A DNA stretch of 64,000 bases, taken from NCBI RefSeq assembly GCF_023156245.1, contig NZ_JAKZAH010000012.1, positions 32,467-96,466 of the forward strand, in the 5' to 3' direction. This DNA comes from Marinobacter bryozoorum (GTDB lineage: Bacteria > Pseudomonadota > Gammaproteobacteria > Pseudomonadales > Oleiphilaceae). Made by a program: the position numbers and the translations under genes. Shown here in pieces: positions 18,801-27,900 of the stretch. Numbering within the stretch: the stretch's first letter is position 1; the number at the start of each line of letters is the position of its first letter. The notes under the pieces were generated by a model. That model was not told where the DNA came from. It searched no databases and saw only the letters and a program-made list of their open reading frames with translations.

Positions 18801-19549
18801 CGCCTTTAAGTCCCCCGACCAACACGATCAAAGCCGCCTTTGACGACAGAGACGGATCGTTGGATATAGACAACGAAGGAAGCCCCGGTGTCATGGTTTA
18901 TAACTTCTCTGCAGACGATGCGATCTGGTACGAAAAGGTGCCCGAGAGCAGGGTGCCCCCCTTCTTCCCAACGCTTGACTTCGAGCTGACCTCAGTTAAA
19001 GACAGCGATGGTGTCGAGGACCCATCATTACCCTACTCGTTTACCGCCGGGCTGGCGGAAGACCCTGAAACTGGGAGTGAATTCCAGGTCCGCTATGGCC
19101 GGTTGGCGGTGGACAATGTCTATGGCCCGGAAAACCTGGAAGAGTTGCTGATGCCGGTGCGCCTGGAAGAATGGAGCGGCAGTAGCTGGCAGGCCCGTGA
19201 CGCTGGAACCTGTTTGCCCGCGGATCTGATGAAAATAGCCGACGCAGAGGAAACCACCGCCAACCACCACACCCTCGATACTTCGGCCCTGCAGCCAGGC
19301 TCCGGGCCAGGGGAATACGATTTACGGTTGGTACCGGATGGCTCCCAGGGCACAGATACCGTCCATTGGTCACTGTCATCCGGCGCGGACCTGGGCAGTG
19401 GCGACGTACCTGGCAAGCATGACTGGCTGATGGACTTCTGGGGCCGCGACCCGAACCCTGATGAGCGGCAAAGCCCGGAAGGCATTGCCACCTTCGGCGT
19501 CTACCGCGGCCACGACCGCATCATCTACTGGCGCGAAGTGACCGACTAG
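15893..19549 (+). CDS. mshQ: MSHA surface protein MshQ
   Basis: A 1218-aa exported protein closing the operon, probably a pilus-tip or cell-surface adhesin. A signal peptide ends near residue 28. Residues about 30-230 are a glycine-rich domain with runs such as GGGGGGAYARG. A region with regular beta-strand character follows (about 240-490; repeated VNGDVNLGS / GNVSLNNNATLSGAVFAMGNITLGS), then a long C-terminal region of the DUF6701 kind found in MshQ (about 600-1215), with several cysteines. ATG 15893 overlaps the mshP stop. The gene ends 30 bases from the convergent ntrC stop, with no clear terminator between. Confidence 0.83.
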   Translation: MKGCSLLLKRLAGVVTLLALSTTIGQAGELVLGDPGSGIFTVPVGVEEITVEVWGAGGSGRGGARGGGGGGAYARGTFTVSPGATLDYYVGAGAEPDSVLAGESSWFRSPSDLLASGGRSAASMNGRQGAPGGSTGLYTGGAGAEGVDYWWVSRGGGGGSSAGSQQNGTSAFDRDGAIAPFDGGNGGDAGTTLLWFFGSNGGPGSQPGGGGGGGRDGGLGGRGADGQIRFTWTPDEDEGGGIGCDASFPDGISSYNGGQIHFGYNAQLIGSPDGQLEAGTLTKNGGSNLGTCGGADCTANNGSAQPLKLPPFPDINAPGGTNLYLGYQEARTVGANGNRFSSIGTNTEAQLTFSANQDTYYIGALNLGYNTTVFLHPGDYYLGSISINSEVDVQVLGSGTARLFVNGDVNLGSPSYFNSPGIDQAGNVSQLLVASYGNVSLNNNATLSGAVFAMGNITLGSASYVYGGATAANITLDTNSRLYFQSQGMANVDFGGVCEGSEGETYDHLRIVHPDIGLTCRASQVSILACADAACNTLYTDPVDVVMGPAGWAPSAAFSIVGGAATRAFQRSSEGSVTLDVLDAYPLPENNRVCASAGGTSSCEIEFLDTAFFLNLPELRAGVEDTFTMAALEKDTQSGQCVALFEGQTVNVGFHSNYLIPDESNLSATPRVVLNNVEIHNDESTWTQVPVSFNANGEATPTIRYDDAGELGLSALYEQAGQPDGGELTIETIAGTNVFTSTPFGFCLEATSQNWSCTEPFSECSVLAAAGDPFDLRVAAVASEPGGNDNLCVDNSITQNFRATLDIDHSLIAPSVSEDEQDEAKGDLGVSEVTFTQGDAGEVTLSQTVSEVGVFDFGIPAGQEYLTDRTLPGAELEADEGEYVGRLTPARFEVVQTTADHGTLQAGCAVTDADDIHFVDQPMFWELPPSFEINALNRQGGLTRNYTRGGFRKLDAPDVERVFPSEDEVPPLSPPTNTIKAAFDDRDGSLDIDNEGSPGVMVYNFSADDAIWYEKVPESRVPPFFPTLDFELTSVKDSDGVEDPSLPYSFTAGLAEDPETGSEFQVRYGRLAVDNVYGPENLEELLMPVRLEEWSGSSWQARDAGTCLPADLMKIADAEETTANHHTLDTSALQPGSGPGEYDLRLVPDGSQGTDTVHWSLSSGADLGSGDVPGKHDWLMDFWGRDPNPDERQSPEGIATFGVYRGHDRIIYWREVTD

Positions 19550-19579
19550 CCCGGGGCCACGGGAGAGCAGTGGACAAGC

Positions 19580-21010
19580 TCAATGCTCCTCCACCTCCGG
19601 ATGGTCCATCCCCAGCTCATTGATCTTCCGGGTCAGGGTATTACGCCCCCAGCCCAGCAGGATCGATGCATCCCGCCGGCGGCCGCCGGTGTGCTTGAGG
19701 GCGGTTTCGATCATGATTTTCTCGAATTCCGGTACCGCCGTGTCCAGGATGCCCTTCTTGCCCCGGCGCAGTTCGGTCTCCGCCCAGTTGCGCAGGCCTT
19801 CCTGCCAGGTCGCGCCGGTGGCCGGGGTGTCGGCCTGCTGCACCAGTTCCGGGGGCAGGTCATCAATGTGAACCTCCCGCCCGCTGGCCATCACCGTCAG
19901 CCAGCGGCAGGTGTTCTCCAGCTGGCGGACGTTGCCGGGCCAGGGCAGGGTGGTGAGGTATTCCTCGGCTTCCGGGCGCAGCAGCTTGGGCTCCACAGAC
20001 AGCTCTTCCGCTGCCCGTTTGAGGAAGTGCTGCATCAACCGCGGGATATCTTCCCGGCGCTCGGCCAGCTTGGGCAGGTGCACGCGGATCACGTTCAGGC
20101 GGTGAAACAGGTCTTCCCGAAAGCTGCCTGCCTCCACCAGTTTTTCCAGGTCCTGGTGAGTGGCGGCGATGATACGCACATCCACCTTGATGGGGGTGGT
20201 GCCGCCCACCCGGTAAAACTCCCCGTCGGCCAGCACCCGCAACAACCGGGTCTGGGTGTCGGCGGGCATATCGCCAATCTCATCCAGGAACAGGGTGCCG
20301 CCGTTGGCCTGTTCAAAACGGCCCTGGCGGCCAGCACTGGCACCGGTGAAGGCACCCTTCTCGTGGCCAAACAGCTCCGACTCGATCAGGTCCTTGGGAA
20401 TGGCGGCCATGTTCAGGGCAATAAACGGATGACTGGCCCGGGGGCTGTGATTGTGAAGGGCCTGGGCCACCAGCTCCTTGCCGGTACCGCTCTCACCGTT
20501 GATCAGAACGGTGATGTTGGAATGGGACAGCCGGCCTATGGCCCGGAAAACTTCCTGCATGGCCGGGGCTTCGCCGATGATCTCCGCGTTACGGTGAGGC
20601 GACTCGGTGCTGGGCTCTGAGGTGGCGCGGCGCTCGTGGCTGTGGGCGACCGCCCGCTTGGCCAGCGCCACGGCGTCATCCACATCGAAGGGCTTGGGCA
20701 GGTACTCGAAGGCACCGCTCTGGTAACTGGTAACCGCGCTCTCCAGGTCCGAGTGGGCGGTCATGATAATCACCGGAACGTCCGGGTGCTGCTCGACGAT
20801 CCGGGTGAGCAGGGCGATGCCGTCAATGCCGGGCATACGGATATCGCTGATGATGGCGTCCGGCTCTTCGTGTTCCAGGCGCAACATTACATTGTCGCCG
20901 TTCTCGAATACCCGGGGCGCCATCCCGGCCTGGGTCAGGGCGCGTTCCAGCACCCAGCGAATGCTGCGGTCATCATCGATAATCCAGACGTTTGCCGGTT
21001 GACTCATCAT
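19580..21010 (-). CDS. ntrC: Nitrogen regulation response regulator NtrC
   Basis: A 476-aa sigma-54-dependent activator. The receiver domain has the phospho-acceptor Asp at about residue 56 ([10 protein letters not shown]), the AAA+ domain has Walker A GESGTGKE and the sigma-54 contact loop GAFTGA, and the C-terminal Fis-type helix-turn-helix ends in [21 protein letters not shown]. The start at 21010 overlaps the ntrB stop (ATGATG; the second ATG at 21007 is also possible). It should activate glnA and ntrB through the boxes at 24753-24800 and 22369-22385. Confidence 0.95.
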   Translation of the reverse strand: MMSQPANVWIIDDDRSIRWVLERALTQAGMAPRVFENGDNVMLRLEHEEPDAIISDIRMPGIDGIALLTRIVEQHPDVPVIIMTAHSDLESAVTSYQSGAFEYLPKPFDVDDAVALAKRAVAHSHERRATSEPSTESPHRNAEIIGEAPAMQEVFRAIGRLSHSNITVLINGESGTGKELVAQALHNHSPRASHPFIALNMAAIPKDLIESELFGHEKGAFTGASAGRQGRFEQANGGTLFLDEIGDMPADTQTRLLRVLADGEFYRVGGTTPIKVDVRIIAATHQDLEKLVEAGSFREDLFHRLNVIRVHLPKLAERREDIPRLMQHFLKRAAEELSVEPKLLRPEAEEYLTTLPWPGNVRQLENTCRWLTVMASGREVHIDDLPPELVQQADTPATGATWQEGLRNWAETELRRGKKGILDTAVPEFEKIMIETALKHTGGRRRDASILLGWGRNTLTRKINELGMDHPEVEEH

Positions 21011-22089
21011 GGGGTCTCCTCCAGCGGCAGAAAGATAATAAAGTCGGTCTCGCCGGGCTCGCTCTCACACTCCACCAGCCCGCGGTGCTGCCCGATGATG
21101 CTCTGGGTAATGGACAGCCCCAGACCGGTGCCGTTCGCCCGGCCGCTGATCATGGGGTAGAAAATGTTCTGCAACAGGTCCGGGGGTATCCCGGGCCCGT
21201 TATCGATAATGTCCACACGGCACACCAGTCGGTGACGCTTCTGGCCGATGGTGAACTGGCGCAGTACCCGTGTGCGGAAGGTAATCGTGGGTGGCTCGTC
21301 GCTGCAGGGACCGTCCCGGTATTCGAAGGCCGCTTCCATGGCATTGCGGGCAATATTGAGGAACGCCTGAATCAGCTGTTCCTTGTCACCGGGGAACTCC
21401 GGCACGCTCACATCGTAGTCGCGGCGGAAACTGAGCCGGCCCCGGCTTTCCGCCTCCAGCAGGGTGCGCACCCGCTCAAGCACCTCGTGGATATTGGTGG
21501 GTGCCAGCCGCAGCGCCCGGTTCGGTCCCAGCATCCGGTCCACCAGGCTGCGCAGGCGATCTGCCTCGTCGATAATCACCTGGGTGTATTCTTTCTGGCC
21601 GGCATCCGACAACTCCCGGTCCAGCAGCTGTGCCGCACCGCGGATACCCCCCAGTGGGTTCTTGATCTCGTGGGCCATGCCCCGTACCAGGATGCGGGTG
21701 GCCTCTTGCTGGGTCAGCAGGTCTTCTTCCCGGCTGATGCGCAGCAAACGGTCCCGGGGCTGGATCTCCAGCAGCAACCGGTCGGGGCCTGCACCAAAAG
21801 GGGTCACAGAATAGTCCACGGTCAGCCGGTTACCGGCGGCCATCAGGAACTCGGCTTCACGGCGGGTGTAGGTTTGCCCGGTCCTTACCGCGGTTTGCAG
21901 GGTGTCCAGGGACTGGTCTGTTTCCAGCAGCAAACCCGCCAGGCGGAACCCTCGCACCCGCGAGAGACTGGTTTCCAGCATGCTTTCAGCGGCAGGGTTC
22001 AGGTAGTCAATCCGCAGCTTGCCGTCCACCACAATCACTGCGGTGGTCAGGTTATCAAGAATGCTTTTGTAGTCCGTAACCGCTGCCAT
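21007..22089 (-). CDS. ntrB: Nitrogen regulation sensor kinase NtrB
   Basis: A 360-aa soluble histidine kinase/phosphatase that controls NtrC according to PII status. An N-terminal PAS domain (about 5-110) is followed by an H-box (MAHEIKNPLGG, His at about 140) and an HATPase domain with N, G1 and G2 boxes (NIARNAMEAA, DNGPGIP, GTGLGLSI). The start at 22089 was chosen for its strong upstream GAGGGAGTTCC; the open frame extends to 22386 but that extension has no family similarity. It overlaps ntrC. Confidence 0.95.
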   Translation of the reverse strand: MAAVTDYKSILDNLTTAVIVVDGKLRIDYLNPAAESMLETSLSRVRGFRLAGLLLETDQSLDTLQTAVRTGQTYTRREAEFLMAAGNRLTVDYSVTPFGAGPDRLLLEIQPRDRLLRISREEDLLTQQEATRILVRGMAHEIKNPLGGIRGAAQLLDRELSDAGQKEYTQVIIDEADRLRSLVDRMLGPNRALRLAPTNIHEVLERVRTLLEAESRGRLSFRRDYDVSVPEFPGDKEQLIQAFLNIARNAMEAAFEYRDGPCSDEPPTITFRTRVLRQFTIGQKRHRLVCRVDIIDNGPGIPPDLLQNIFYPMISGRANGTGLGLSITQSIIGQHRGLVECESEPGETDFIIFLPLEETP

Positions 22090-22190
22090 GGAACTCCCTC
22101 GTTTGCTGCCCTGCACGCCCGTGGCGCGGGGCTTGTGGCATCCGTCCTGCAATGGATTGAAACGTGTAAATGCGGTGCCTACAGGTAGAC

Positions 22191-22206
22191 TGCAAAAACC
22201 GATCCA
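22191..22206 (-). promoter_or_regulatory. Candidate sigma-54 promoter of ntrBC
   Basis: Read on the minus strand it is TGGATC-GGTTT-TTGCA. It keeps the invariant GG and GC dinucleotides with 10 bases between them, but the -24 box is imperfect (TGGATC for TGGCAC). It lies about 100 bases before the ntrB start and about 165 bases downstream of an NtrC box, a normal enhancer distance. Confidence 0.45.
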
Positions 22207-22368
22207 GAATTTTGATGCCACCCAGGTTTGTTGTCGGTGAGTGCGCCATATACGGGCAAAGACGCTCAGGGCAGGGGGTCGAACCGGTGCGGCCTGGGTG
22301 TATTCATTTCCTGGCCACAGGCGGCGCGCCCCGTCCCGGATCAGAGTATGGACTCTAAATGGTGCGAT

Positions 22369-22385
22369 CGCACTAAAATGGTGCA
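22369..22385 (-). promoter_or_regulatory. NtrC-binding site upstream of ntrB
   Basis: CGCACT-AAAAT-GGTGCA matches the NtrC consensus TGCACY-N5-GGTGCA at 11 of 12 positions. It overlaps a 12-bp palindrome (GTGCGATCGCAC, 22362-22373). It lies in the 390-base gap between the DUF4124 gene and ntrB, which holds no other gene. It implies autoregulation of ntrBC. Confidence 0.7.
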
Positions 22386-22479
22386 TTCTCCGTTGATGGG
22401 GGCGCTGGAGAGCGGAGAGAGGGCGACAGAAGGGGGAGAGCGAAGGACAAGCCGGGCAGGTGACCCGGCGACAAGCGCG

Positions 22480-23004
22480 TCAGTTGTTGACGGAGGGGCG
22501 ATGGATGGTAAAGCGGATGGGCTCGCCGGTAAAAACCCGCTCGCCATCGGCATTGATCACATTCACCCCGGCCTTATGGGTGCCCCGGAAAACGTTATTC
22601 ACCATTACCGTACCGGAGGTCGTCTGGCCAACCGGCTGGCCATCCAGGGTGATCTCGAAGCGGTGGCCCCGTTGCAGGGCCGGGTCGCTGGCCACCTGGA
22701 ACTGCACGTTGCCGCTACCGCTGTGAAAGGCCTCATCGTCGTTGGGCGCGAGGAAGGTCACCGAGTCATAGGCGTCCTGGTCGCCAATTTCGCCATCGTC
22801 CTCACTGATCTGCTTCCTCACCGTTGCCGGCTTGGGCATGGTAATGGTGGTCACCGGCTTGACGTCCAACCGCTCAGCCTTGCCCTGGGGATCATCAGTG
22901 AAGGTAACATTGCCGTCCTTGTCCACCTGGCGGTAGACCTCCGCCTGGGCGGGCAGGGAAAGAAACGCCGATGCAACGGCGGCGATCAGGAGCTGTGCTT
23001 TCAT
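22480..23004 (-). CDS. Periplasmic DUF4124-domain protein
   Basis: A 174-aa exported protein. The signal peptide MKAQLLIAAVASAFLSLPAQA is followed by EVYRQVDKDGNVTFTDDP, the hallmark of the DUF4124 family (YRW-x-D-x-x-G-x-x-x-x-x-D-x-P type). The C-terminal half resembles an immunoglobulin-like beta fold (APNDDEAFHSGSGNVQF...). Function is unknown. Such proteins commonly sit between glnA and ntrB in marine gammaproteobacteria, so a link to nitrogen status is possible but not shown. The start at 23004 fits the signal peptide; an in-frame ATG 54 bases upstream would spoil it. Confidence 0.8.
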   Translation of the reverse strand: MKAQLLIAAVASAFLSLPAQAEVYRQVDKDGNVTFTDDPQGKAERLDVKPVTTITMPKPATVRKQISEDDGEIGDQDAYDSVTFLAPNDDEAFHSGSGNVQFQVASDPALQRGHRFEITLDGQPVGQTTSGTVMVNNVFRGTHKAGVNVINADGERVFTGEPIRFTIHRPSVNN

Positions 23005-23103
23005 ATCCGGGACCTTTCTGTGGACCATGGCGGGATTATCGGCAGTGCCGCTGTGCAATGCAATGGAGCATCCGTCGGGTTCGTTTACGGTGAGGTAAAA
23101 ATC

Positions 23104-23133
23104 ACAAAAAAGCCCCGCACGGGGCGGGGCTTT
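23104..23133 (-). terminator. Rho-independent terminator of glnA
   Basis: On the minus strand, AAAGCCCCGC pairs with GCGGGGCTTT across a CCCGT loop, followed by a T-rich tail (TTTTTTGTGATTTTT). It lies about 45 bases past the glnA stop. It separates glnA from the DUF4124 and ntrBC genes. Confidence 0.85.
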
Positions 23134-23175
23134 CAGGCGCTGCGCTACCGACGGTCGCGGTAGCAGCCAAGGCTG

Positions 23176-24579
23176 TTAGCAGGAGTAGTACAGCTCGAAC
23201 TCCACCGGGTGGGTGGTCATGTTCAGCTTTTCCACTTCGCCACGCTTCAGGTCAATGTAGCCGGCAATCATGTCCTCAGTGAACACGCCGCCACGAGTCA
23301 GGAACTCGTGATCGTCTGCCAGGCAGTCCAGGGCTTCCTGGAAGGTCTCGGCCACGGTGGGAATCTCCAGGGCCTCTTCCTTCGGCAGGTCGTACAGGTC
23401 CTTGTCCATGGCATCGCCAGGGTGGATCTTGTTCTGGATGCCGTCCAGGCCGGCCATCATCAGGGCTGCGAAGGCCAGGTACGGGTTGGCGGACGCATCC
23501 GGGAAGCGCACCTCGATACGACGGGCCTTCGGGCTGCTCACGTACGGAATCCGGATAGATGCGGAACGGTTACGGGCCGAGTAGGCCAGCATCACCGGCG
23601 CCTCAAAGCCCGGCACCAGGCGCTTGTAGCTGTTGGTGGAGCTGTTGGTGAAGGCGTTGATGGCCTTGGCGTGCTTGATGATACCGCCGATGTAATACAG
23701 GGCCATTTCGCTCAGGCCGGCATAGCCGTCACCGGCGAACAGGTTCTTGCCGTCCTTGTTCAGGGACATGTGTACGTGCATGCCGGAACCGTTATCACCA
23801 ACCACCGGCTTGGGCATAAAGGTAGCGGTCTTACCGTAGGCGTGGGCCACGTTGTGCACGCAGTATTTCAGGACCTGTACTTCGTCTGCCTTGCGGGTCA
23901 GGGTGTTGGCACCAACGCCGATTTCACACTGGCCGGCGGTGCCCACTTCGTGGTGATGCACCTCGATGACCAGGCCCATGGACTCCATGGCGGCGCACAT
24001 GGCACCACGCAGGTCGTGCAGGCTGTCAACCGGGGGCACCGGGAAATAACCGCCTTTGACGCCCGGACGGTGGCCAATGTTGTTGCGCTCGAAGTCGTCG
24101 CCGGATACCCAGGCGGCTTCCTCCGAGTACAGCTCGTACATGGCGCCTTTCATGTCCACGCTCCACTTGGCGGAGTCGAACACAAAGAACTCGGGCTCGG
24201 GGCCGAACAGGGCGCCCTCAGCGATGCCGGTAGACTTCAGGTATTCCTCGGCACGCTTGGCAACGGAGCGGGGATCGCGCTCGTAACCCTGCATGGTGGA
24301 GGGCTCCACGATGTCACAGGTGATGTTGACCGTGGTTTCCTCGGTGAACGGGTCCAGCACGGAGGTTTCGTCGTCCGGCATCAGGATCATGTCGGATTCG
24401 TTGATGCCCTTCCAGCCGGCAATTGAGGAGCCATCGAACATCTTGCCCTCGGTGAAGAAATCCTCGTCGACCTCGCTGGCCGGCAGCGTCACATGCTGCT
24501 CTTTACCGCGGCTGTCAGTGAATCGCATGTCGACCCATTTGACTTCGTGTTCCTTGATCAGATCAATCGTCTTGGACAT
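23176..24579 (-). CDS. glnA: Glutamine synthetase type I
   Basis: A 467-aa subunit of the dodecameric enzyme that makes glutamine from glutamate, ammonia and ATP. Conserved elements include [10 protein letters not shown] (substrate entry), the metal-binding EPEFFVFD and the ATP-site [14 protein letters not shown]. The adenylylation tyrosine (NLYDLPxEE-like DLYDLPKEE) is at residue 396, so activity should be tuned by GlnE. The ATG at 24579 has GGAG upstream. Transcription is expected from a sigma-54 promoter at 24641-24656 with two NtrC sites further up. Confidence 0.98.
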   Translation of the reverse strand: MSKTIDLIKEHEVKWVDMRFTDSRGKEQHVTLPASEVDEDFFTEGKMFDGSSIAGWKGINESDMILMPDDETSVLDPFTEETTVNITCDIVEPSTMQGYERDPRSVAKRAEEYLKSTGIAEGALFGPEPEFFVFDSAKWSVDMKGAMYELYSEEAAWVSGDDFERNNIGHRPGVKGGYFPVPPVDSLHDLRGAMCAAMESMGLVIEVHHHEVGTAGQCEIGVGANTLTRKADEVQVLKYCVHNVAHAYGKTATFMPKPVVGDNGSGMHVHMSLNKDGKNLFAGDGYAGLSEMALYYIGGIIKHAKAINAFTNSSTNSYKRLVPGFEAPVMLAYSARNRSASIRIPYVSSPKARRIEVRFPDASANPYLAFAALMMAGLDGIQNKIHPGDAMDKDLYDLPKEEALEIPTVAETFQEALDCLADDHEFLTRGGVFTEDMIAGYIDLKRGEVEKLNMTTHPVEFELYYSC

Positions 24580-24640
24580 TGTGCTTACTCCGTAAGTTAA
24601 CCCGTGCTGCGGGTGATTTTCGGGATTCGATCGTTAAGAC

Positions 24641-24656
24641 TGCAAGGCGCTTGCCA
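24641..24656 (-). promoter_or_regulatory. Sigma-54 promoter of glnA
   Basis: On the minus strand: TGGCAA-GCGCC-TTGCA, against the consensus TGGCAC-N5-TTGCA; the GG/GC spacing is exact. Predicted transcription start is near 24629, giving a leader of about 50 nt. Two NtrC boxes lie about 100-145 bases upstream, as at E. coli glnAp2. Confidence 0.85.
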
Positions 24657-24752
24657 CATTTTGGTTAACGCGCCAGAACAGCGCAACCACGGCCTTTTTC
24701 GGGCATTTCGCCGCTCTCATGCGGGGCGGGCCCGACCAGCAAGCCGACGAAG

Positions 24753-24769
24753 CGCACCAATTCGGTGCA
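24753..24769 (-). promoter_or_regulatory. NtrC-binding site 1 upstream of glnA
   Basis: CGCACC-AATTC-GGTGCA matches TGCACY-N5-GGTGCA at 11 of 12 positions. It sits roughly 100 bases upstream of the -24 element. It is one of a pair spaced 31 bp start to start, three helical turns. Confidence 0.85.
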
Positions 24770-24783
24770 TAAAAGTGCTTCTC

Positions 24784-24800
24784 TGGGCCTTTGTGGTGCA
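24784..24800 (-). promoter_or_regulatory. NtrC-binding site 2 upstream of glnA
   Basis: TGGGCC-TTTGT-GGTGCA is a weaker box (10 of 12) in the same phase, 31 bp beyond site 1. Cooperative binding of NtrC to such pairs is known at enterobacterial glnA. The rest of the 382-base gap 24580-24961 should also contain the promoter of the divergent gene at 24962, which was not identified. Confidence 0.65.
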
Positions 24801-24961
24801 GCTACTATGCGCCTCGTTCATCAGGGCATGCCCCACGCCTGTGCCCTATAAACCCGCTGCAAAAGGCCATTCTGGCATAAAATCCCCGAAAGCGTCATAA
24901 CTCACACTTCAGGTCAGGCAGATGTGCTGATAACCTCGATCCAATAAGAGGAAATAACCCT

Positions 24962-27900
24962 ATGAGCATGCCTGCAGTCACCACGCCGGTCGTTGGTATA
25001 GGCGCGTCCGCCGGCGGCCTTGAAGCCGTATCACAGTTACTCCATAAACTGGGCCCGGACCTGCCTTTTGCCTGGGTGGTGCTGCAGCATGTTTCGCCGA
25101 CCCACAAGAGCCTGCTGCCCGAGATCCTCGCCCGCGAAACCCGTCTGCAGGTTCGCTCCATGCAAGACAACGACGTGCCTGAGGCAGGGGTTGTCTATGT
25201 GGTGCCACCCAACAGCAATGCCGCGGTGAAGGAAGGGCGTTTCAACCTGTTTCCGGCCCGGCCCGAGGTGTTTCCCAAGCCGTCCATCAATGATTTTTTC
25301 ATCTCCCTGGCGTCGGAATATGGCGAGCACGCCGTCGGCGTTGTCGTCTCCGGCACCGGGTCTGATGGCACCGCCGGGCTGCGGGCGATCATGGCTGCTG
25401 GCGGCGTTACCCTGGTGCAGGACCCTGAAAGCGCCAAGTACGATGGCATGCCCCGTTCCGCCATTGGCGCGGAGGTCGCCGATTTCGTGCTGGCTCCCGA
25501 AGCCATGGCGGAGAAGCTGGGGAAACTGGCGCGCTTGCAGTCCCAGGTTACCTATCAGGGCACAGACACGGAATTGCCCGACGAACTGCTCGAAATGCTG
25601 GCCGACCGGCGCAACGTTGACTTTTCCGGATACAAGGCCGGCACCATTTCACGCCGGCTGCGCCGAAGAATGGTGGCCACGGGCATGACCTCGGTCGAGG
25701 GCTATCTCGAGCACGCAAAGCAGGCCCCTGAGGAGCTGGATAACCTGGCGCGGGATATCCTGATCTCGGTGACGGCGTTCTTTCGGGATAACTCAGCCTT
25801 CGAGGCACTCCAGCCCTATATCGAAAGCCTCTGTCGTAAGGCCATTGAAAGGGGCGACGACATCCGCGTATGGGTCGCCGGCTGCGCCACGGGTGAAGAA
25901 GCCTACAGCATCGCCATGCTGTTTGACGAAGCCCTGCAACACCTTGGTGCATCGGTGCCGGTGCAGGTTTTTGCGACCGACATTGACGACGACGCCCTCG
26001 CCGTTGCACGCCGGGGCCTTTACCCTGCGGCCGCGCTGGAAATACTCTCCGGGCAGCGGCTGCAGCGTTACTTCGTCGCCAAGGACACCACCTATGAAGT
26101 GGGCAAGCGCCTGCGGGACATGATCGTCTTTGCCCGCCACAACCTGATCAGTGACCCGCCGTTCCTGAGAATTGACCTGGCCACCTGTCGTAACGTGCTG
26201 ATCTACTTCGACAGCAGCCTCCAGCAGCAGGTTCTCAAGCGGTTCCACTTTGCCCTGGCCCCGGGCGGGGTGCTGTTCCTGGGGCGCAGTGAAAGCGCCG
26301 GCAATGCCGACAGCCTGTTCAGCCCCCTTGATCGCCGTGAGCGTGTCTTCGCCAAGCAAAAGGGCACACCGGTTGTTGCCGGCAAGGGCACCAATGACTC
26401 CTCACTCTCACTGATCCGGGCTCGCCGGCAACAGGACGTGGAGCTACAGCACCTGCTCGATGTGGTCGTCGTGCATACCGGCATTACCCTGGCCCTGTGC
26501 GACTCGGCGGGCAATATCCTGCGCACCGCGGGTGAAGTTGACCGGTTCTTCCAGATTCCGCGGGGCCGTGCCCGCAGCCACATCAGTGAGCTCGTAACCG
26601 GCGTGTTCCGGGGCGAACTCATGTCCCTGATGCACCAGTTAAACCGCAACAGCCAGGTTTACCTGGGGCGCCCGCGGATTTTCGATGGCGAAACCTGGCG
26701 GCTATCCGTTCGGCCAGTCACCGCGACCCACGACCCGCAGTTGCTGGTGGTTTTTGAGCGATATGCCCCGGCTCACACAGCGACAGATGCCACAGCTGAC
26801 AAAAACAGGGAGGGCGAAGGTGCCGAAGAAGAGCTCATCGCCACCCGCGAGCACCTTCAGTCGCTGATTGAGGAGCTGGCCACCGCCAATGAGGAGATGC
26901 AGTCCCTCAATGAGGAAGCCCAAGCCTCCAACGAAGAACTCCAGGCCACCAACGAGGAAATGGAAGCCGCCAACGAGGAGTTGCAGGCCACCAATGAAGA
27001 GCTGATGAGCCTGAACGAAGAGCTCAACGTGAAAACCGCCGAGCTCCAGGCCCTCAACGACGAATATACCTACGTCTACGACGCACTGGACTTTGCCGTA
27101 CTGGTGTTCGACAGAGACCAGCAGTTGAGGCGGTTCAACGCCGCTGCGGCACGCCTGTTCGGGCTCAAGCCGACCTCCACCCACCAGCACATTGATCGGC
27201 TGAGGTTGCCCGATCAGTTCCAGGTGATCGCAGGCAGCCTGCAACAGGCAGGCGATACGGCCGATCAGCAGGAAAGCCTGATTGACTACCAAAGCAGGCA
27301 ATTCCACCTGCAGGTCACCCCGGGTATCGACTCGGAGCAACGGGTCGAACTACTGGTAGCCAGCCTGGTGGATGTGACCGACGTGCGGCAGATTGAATCC
27401 GACCTGCGCAGTTCCAGGGCGCAGCTTGATGCCCTGATGGACAACACCATCGTGTTGCTGTCCATGAAAGACCTGACCGGAGCCTTCACCTTTGCCAATC
27501 CGGCCTTCCTGGAAGCCTTTGGTCTTGCTGCAGAAGATGTGGAAGGCAAGAACGATTTTGAGCTGTTCCCGGAATCCTTCGCTGCCAACAGCTGGGCCCG
27601 CGACCTGGAAGCGCTGCGTGAGGGCCGGGCGATCGTCGCCGAGCACGTGTTGCCCGGCAACCCGGAGCGGGTCTTCCGCATTGCACACCAGGTATTAAGG
27701 GACGAGAACAATCGCCCCAATATGATCATCAACGAGGCGGAAGACATCACCGCCTACAAGGAATCCGAGCGCCAGCTGCGAATTTCCGCCAAGGTGTTCG
27801 AGCAGGCGGGCGAGGCCATCGTGGTCACCGACAGCAACACCGTGATCCTTTCCGTTAACGCCGCCTTCTCACGCATAACCGGGTTCCCCGCCACGGAAGC

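Noticed and set aside
22090..22386. A 99-codon N-terminal extension of ntrB
   Set aside because: It has no similarity to the family and would cover the predicted promoter; the strong ribosome site at 22089 decides the start.
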